A DNA stretch of 31,266 nt from a virus: positions 1 through 31,266 of IMG/VR virus record IMGVR_UViG_3300028287_000017. One strand, 5' to 3'. This document shows positions 30,273 through 31,266 of this stretch, one piece after another. Position 1 is the first letter of the stretch. Each line of letters opens with the position of its first letter. A program made the translations under genes and the position numbers. Below the pieces are notes generated by a model. It did not search any database. It was given only the letters and a program-made list of their open reading frames with translations, and had not been told where the DNA came from.

Positions 30273-30411
30273 TCTCGATTCCGTTTTGTTGCAAATCGCG
30301 TTGGTTCAAATCAACGATTCGATTGCGGTTGATTTCTTTGGCTTGTTTGACCAGTTGTTCGATGGTTTCCATTGGGTACCCCATCAATTTGTTGAATGCT
30401 TCTTTGTTCAT
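30265..30411 (-). CDS. 48-residue hypothetical protein after a junction repeat
   Basis: MNKEAFNKLMGYPMETIEQL..., continuing VKQAKEINRNRIVDLNQRDL and ending QQNGIEND. It is charged and probably helical. The ATG at 30411 is provided by the gene-junction repeat with AAAGAG just upstream, and the stop overlaps the next gene. It links the small-gene array to the recombination operon. No family recognised. Confidence 0.7.
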   Translation of the reverse strand: MNKEAFNKLMGYPMETIEQLVKQAKEINRNRIVDLNQRDLQQNGIEND

Positions 30412-30432
30412 TTCTCTTTTGTTTTAAAGGTT
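30409..30432 (-). repeat. Gene-junction repeat, untranslated copy
   Basis: Minus strand AACCTTTAAAACAAAAGAG then AAATG. Unlike other copies it follows TGA TAA, so it does not encode the ETFKTKEK tag, yet the ribosome binding site and ATG are kept. Confidence 0.85.
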
Positions 30433-30450
30433 ATCATTTAACTAATAACC
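30429..30450 (-). other. Hairpin beside a junction repeat
   Basis: Minus-strand RNA GGUUAUUA-GUUAAA-UGAUAACC: an 8-bp stem (one U-G pair) next to UUUAAAAC. It covers the stop of the 16-codon frame and overlaps the beginning of the repeat. A weak terminator or a control on reinitiation is possible. Confidence 0.4.
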
Positions 30451-30484
30451 AATCTGTTATTGTAATTGTACTACTTCCCATCAT
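30434..30484 (-). CDS. 16-codon mini-ORF between junction repeats
   Basis: MMGSSTITITDWLLVK, started by the ATG of the junction repeat at 30482-30507 and ending just before the next repeat. It has proper initiation signals, but its size makes a functional product doubtful. It may be a leader peptide coupling translation, or the scar of a deleted cassette gene between two recombining repeats. Confidence 0.3.
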   Translation of the reverse strand: MMGSSTITITDWLLVK

Positions 30485-30687
30485 TTCTCTTTGGTGTTAA
30501 AGGTTTCTACTACTGGAGCAAAACTTTGGGATACTTCACCCTTCACCCAAACTGAACCATTAAACTCTTGGTGCATTACTTTAGGTTTCCAAAACTGCCA
30601 CCAGCGAGGTGAGGATTCAACAACAAATGTTGTTTCTAATCTGTTCCATCCGTTTAAGGATTCTGTTACTTCAAATTTTGTTTTCAT
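30481..30687 (-). CDS. Small Trp-rich hypothetical protein with C-terminal ETFNTKEK tag
   Basis: A 68-residue protein, MKTKFEVTESLNGWNRLETT..., beta-rich with a cluster SSPRWWQFWKPKVMHQEFNG and a strand VWVKGEVSQSFAPVV. The last eight residues, ETFNTKEK, are coded by the junction repeat and recur in two unrelated neighbours. The ATG lies in the preceding repeat. No family recognised. Confidence 0.75.
   Translation of the reverse strand: MKTKFEVTESLNGWNRLETTFVVESSPRWWQFWKPKVMHQEFNGSVWVKGEVSQSFAPVVETFNTKEK
30482..30507 (-). repeat. Gene-junction repeat
   Basis: Minus strand AAACCTTTAACACCAAAGAG then AAATGA. It encodes ETFNTKEK-stop of the 68-residue protein and the ATG of the next frame. Identical over 26 bp to the copy at 30685-30710. 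Confidence 0.9.
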
Positions 30688-30899
30688 TTCTCTTTGGTGT
30701 TAAAGGTTTCGTTGTAGTAATCATCTGAAGATTTTTGAAAGCAGTTGCGTTGGTAGTCATCAGCAAACTCACACATCACCTCTTTCTCTTTCTCAAGCAT
30801 TGCTTCGGCTGCCTCAATACACGGAGCAACCTCGTAAGAGTCGCCGTACTTGGCTATTTCCCACATTTGGTCAATTAGTTCTTGCATTGGTGTTTTCAT
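30684..30899 (-). CDS. Small helical phage protein with C-terminal ETFNTKEK tag
   Basis: A 71-residue protein, MKTPMQELIDQMWEIAKYGD..., helical, with LEKEKEVMCEFADDYQRNCF and the end DYYNETFNTKEK. Proteins of this build (EKEVI..FA..Y..... YYNETF) are frequent short early genes in flavobacterial phages; their function is unknown. In this gene the tag reads naturally as the end of the protein, which suggests it may be the original source of the repeat. Confidence 0.8.
   Translation of the reverse strand: MKTPMQELIDQMWEIAKYGDSYEVAPCIEAAEAMLEKEKEVMCEFADDYQRNCFQKSSDDYYNETFNTKEK
30685..30710 (-). repeat. Gene-junction repeat
   Basis: Same 26 bases as 30482-30507: end of one gene (ETFNTKEK-stop), ribosome binding site AAAGAG and ATG of the next gene in one unit. 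Confidence 0.9.
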
Positions 30900-31180
30900 T
30901 TCTCTTTTGTTTTAAAGGTTTCCAATATATGTAGAGCAAAGTCTGCCATCATATCATAATGGTAGTGTGCATAGGTTTGTACTTCACTACGATTAGACTG
31001 AACAAAGTCATCAGTCATAGATAGAATCTTGTCGTGTGTATCAGTACCATATTCTGCTAATACTTTATCCCATTCCTCCTTCAGTACCTCTTTAGGTGTT
31101 GTTTCAACGATGTATCCCATCTCTTCACCAAAGTTCTTGAAATCTGCTTGTGGATTGTAATTTGGATTTACTTCACTCAT
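30896..31180 (-). CDS. Acidic hypothetical protein with C-terminal ETFKTKEK tag
   Basis: A 94-residue acidic, helical protein, MSEVNPNYNPQADFKNFGEE..., with KEEWDKVLAEYGTDTHDKIL and a His/Tyr-rich YAHYHYDMMADFALHIL before the tag ETFKTKEK. A remnant of a related end is seen at 113-166. The ATG follows AAGAG after the stop of the right-edge gene. No family recognised. Confidence 0.75.
   Translation of the reverse strand: MSEVNPNYNPQADFKNFGEEMGYIVETTPKEVLKEEWDKVLAEYGTDTHDKILSMTDDFVQSNRSEVQTYAHYHYDMMADFALHILETFKTKEK
30897..30922 (-). repeat. Gene-junction repeat, AAAACAAAAG variant
   Basis: Minus strand AAACCTTTAAAACAAAAGAG then AAATGA. This variant is shared with 114-139, and the match continues to about 30929 into the end of the upstream gene. 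Confidence 0.9.
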
Positions 31181-31185
31181 TTCTC

Positions 31186-31266
31186 TTATTTTTGAAAATA
31201 CGCTCTATTCAAATAAGTCATTGCTGAATCTATTTGCTCTCTTGCTTCACGAGATTCAGTCAATTC
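31186..31266 (-). CDS. C-terminal part of a hypothetical protein at the right edge
   Basis: The final 26 codons of a gene entering from beyond the window: ELTESREAREQIDSAMTYLN then RAYFQK and TAA. Helical and charged. The stop is followed by GAGAAATG, a shortened version of the junction leading into the 94-residue gene. Too little is present for a family call. Confidence 0.6.
   Translation of the reverse strand, partial: ELTESREAREQIDSAMTYLNRAYFQK

Noticed and set aside
1-31266. Diversity-generating retroelement for the receptor-binding proteins
   Set aside because: No reverse transcriptase, and no template/variable repeat pair was noticed in the LamG genes; the repeats there are protein modules.
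1-31266. Integrase, repressor, tRNA genes, CRISPR array or DNA polymerase
   Set aside because: None could be recognised on either strand. Absence in this window does not exclude genes outside it.

Overview
The window is almost entirely one tailed-phage genome, a siphovirus with an HK97-type capsid. Nearly every gene lies on the minus strand, so transcription runs from high to low coordinates, and genes are tightly packed with ATGA, TGATG or TAATG overlaps. The host looks like a Bacteroidota bacterium, probably a flavobacterium. Promoters fit the TTG-N19/20-TAnnTTTG form used in that phylum, strong Shine-Dalgarno sites are rare, start codons are preceded by A-rich sequence, and the receptor-binding region is rich in LamG lectin folds. 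No integrase, repressor, tRNA or CRISPR is visible, so nothing here argues for lysogeny. The window cuts a gene at each end.

Reading in the direction of transcription: (1) 31266-30409 is an array of very short genes joined by a repeated ~26-bp junction that serves as ribosome binding site plus the C-terminal tag ETF(N/K)TKEK. The same junction reappears at 114-193. (2) 30411-25367 is a replication and recombination block: YqaJ exonuclease, VRR-NUC nuclease, two further PD-(D/E)XK-like proteins, a primase-polymerase/helicase, a zinc-ribbon protein and an HNH protein. (3) 25366-25213 is noncoding with nested GC-rich inverted repeats directly upstream of the small terminase gene and is the best candidate cos site. 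(4) 25212-21963 holds TerS and TerL, split by an AT-rich free-standing HNH gene that looks like a mobile insertion, then two small genes and a terminator. (5) 21823-16052 is the head and neck module: portal, a multidomain prohead protease, major capsid protein, connectors and tail terminator. (6) 16016-4558 is the tail: tube protein, chaperones made by -1 frameshifting, 883-residue tape measure, tail-tip protein and three LamG-bearing candidate receptor-binding proteins. (7) 4538-2688 is the lysis cassette: amidase, membrane proteins, holin candidate and a candidate one-piece spanin, closed by a terminator. (8) 2583-2229 is a single-gene unit with its own promoter and terminator. (9) 1990-276 is a second early-type operon with SSB and a DnaA domain IV-like protein.

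The least expected signals are regulatory. Two promoters (1961-1990 and 2554-2583) share an upstream element and a covarying 5-bp stem with an AACGRA loop placed 4 nt after the -7 box. The gap between them has a good plus-strand promoter and a terminator that would bound a ~175-nt RNA, and this RNA contains 15 bases perfectly complementary to the ribosome binding site of the primase-helicase gene. The repeated translated gene junctions are the other unusual feature. All functional assignments are from reading motifs; no database search was run.
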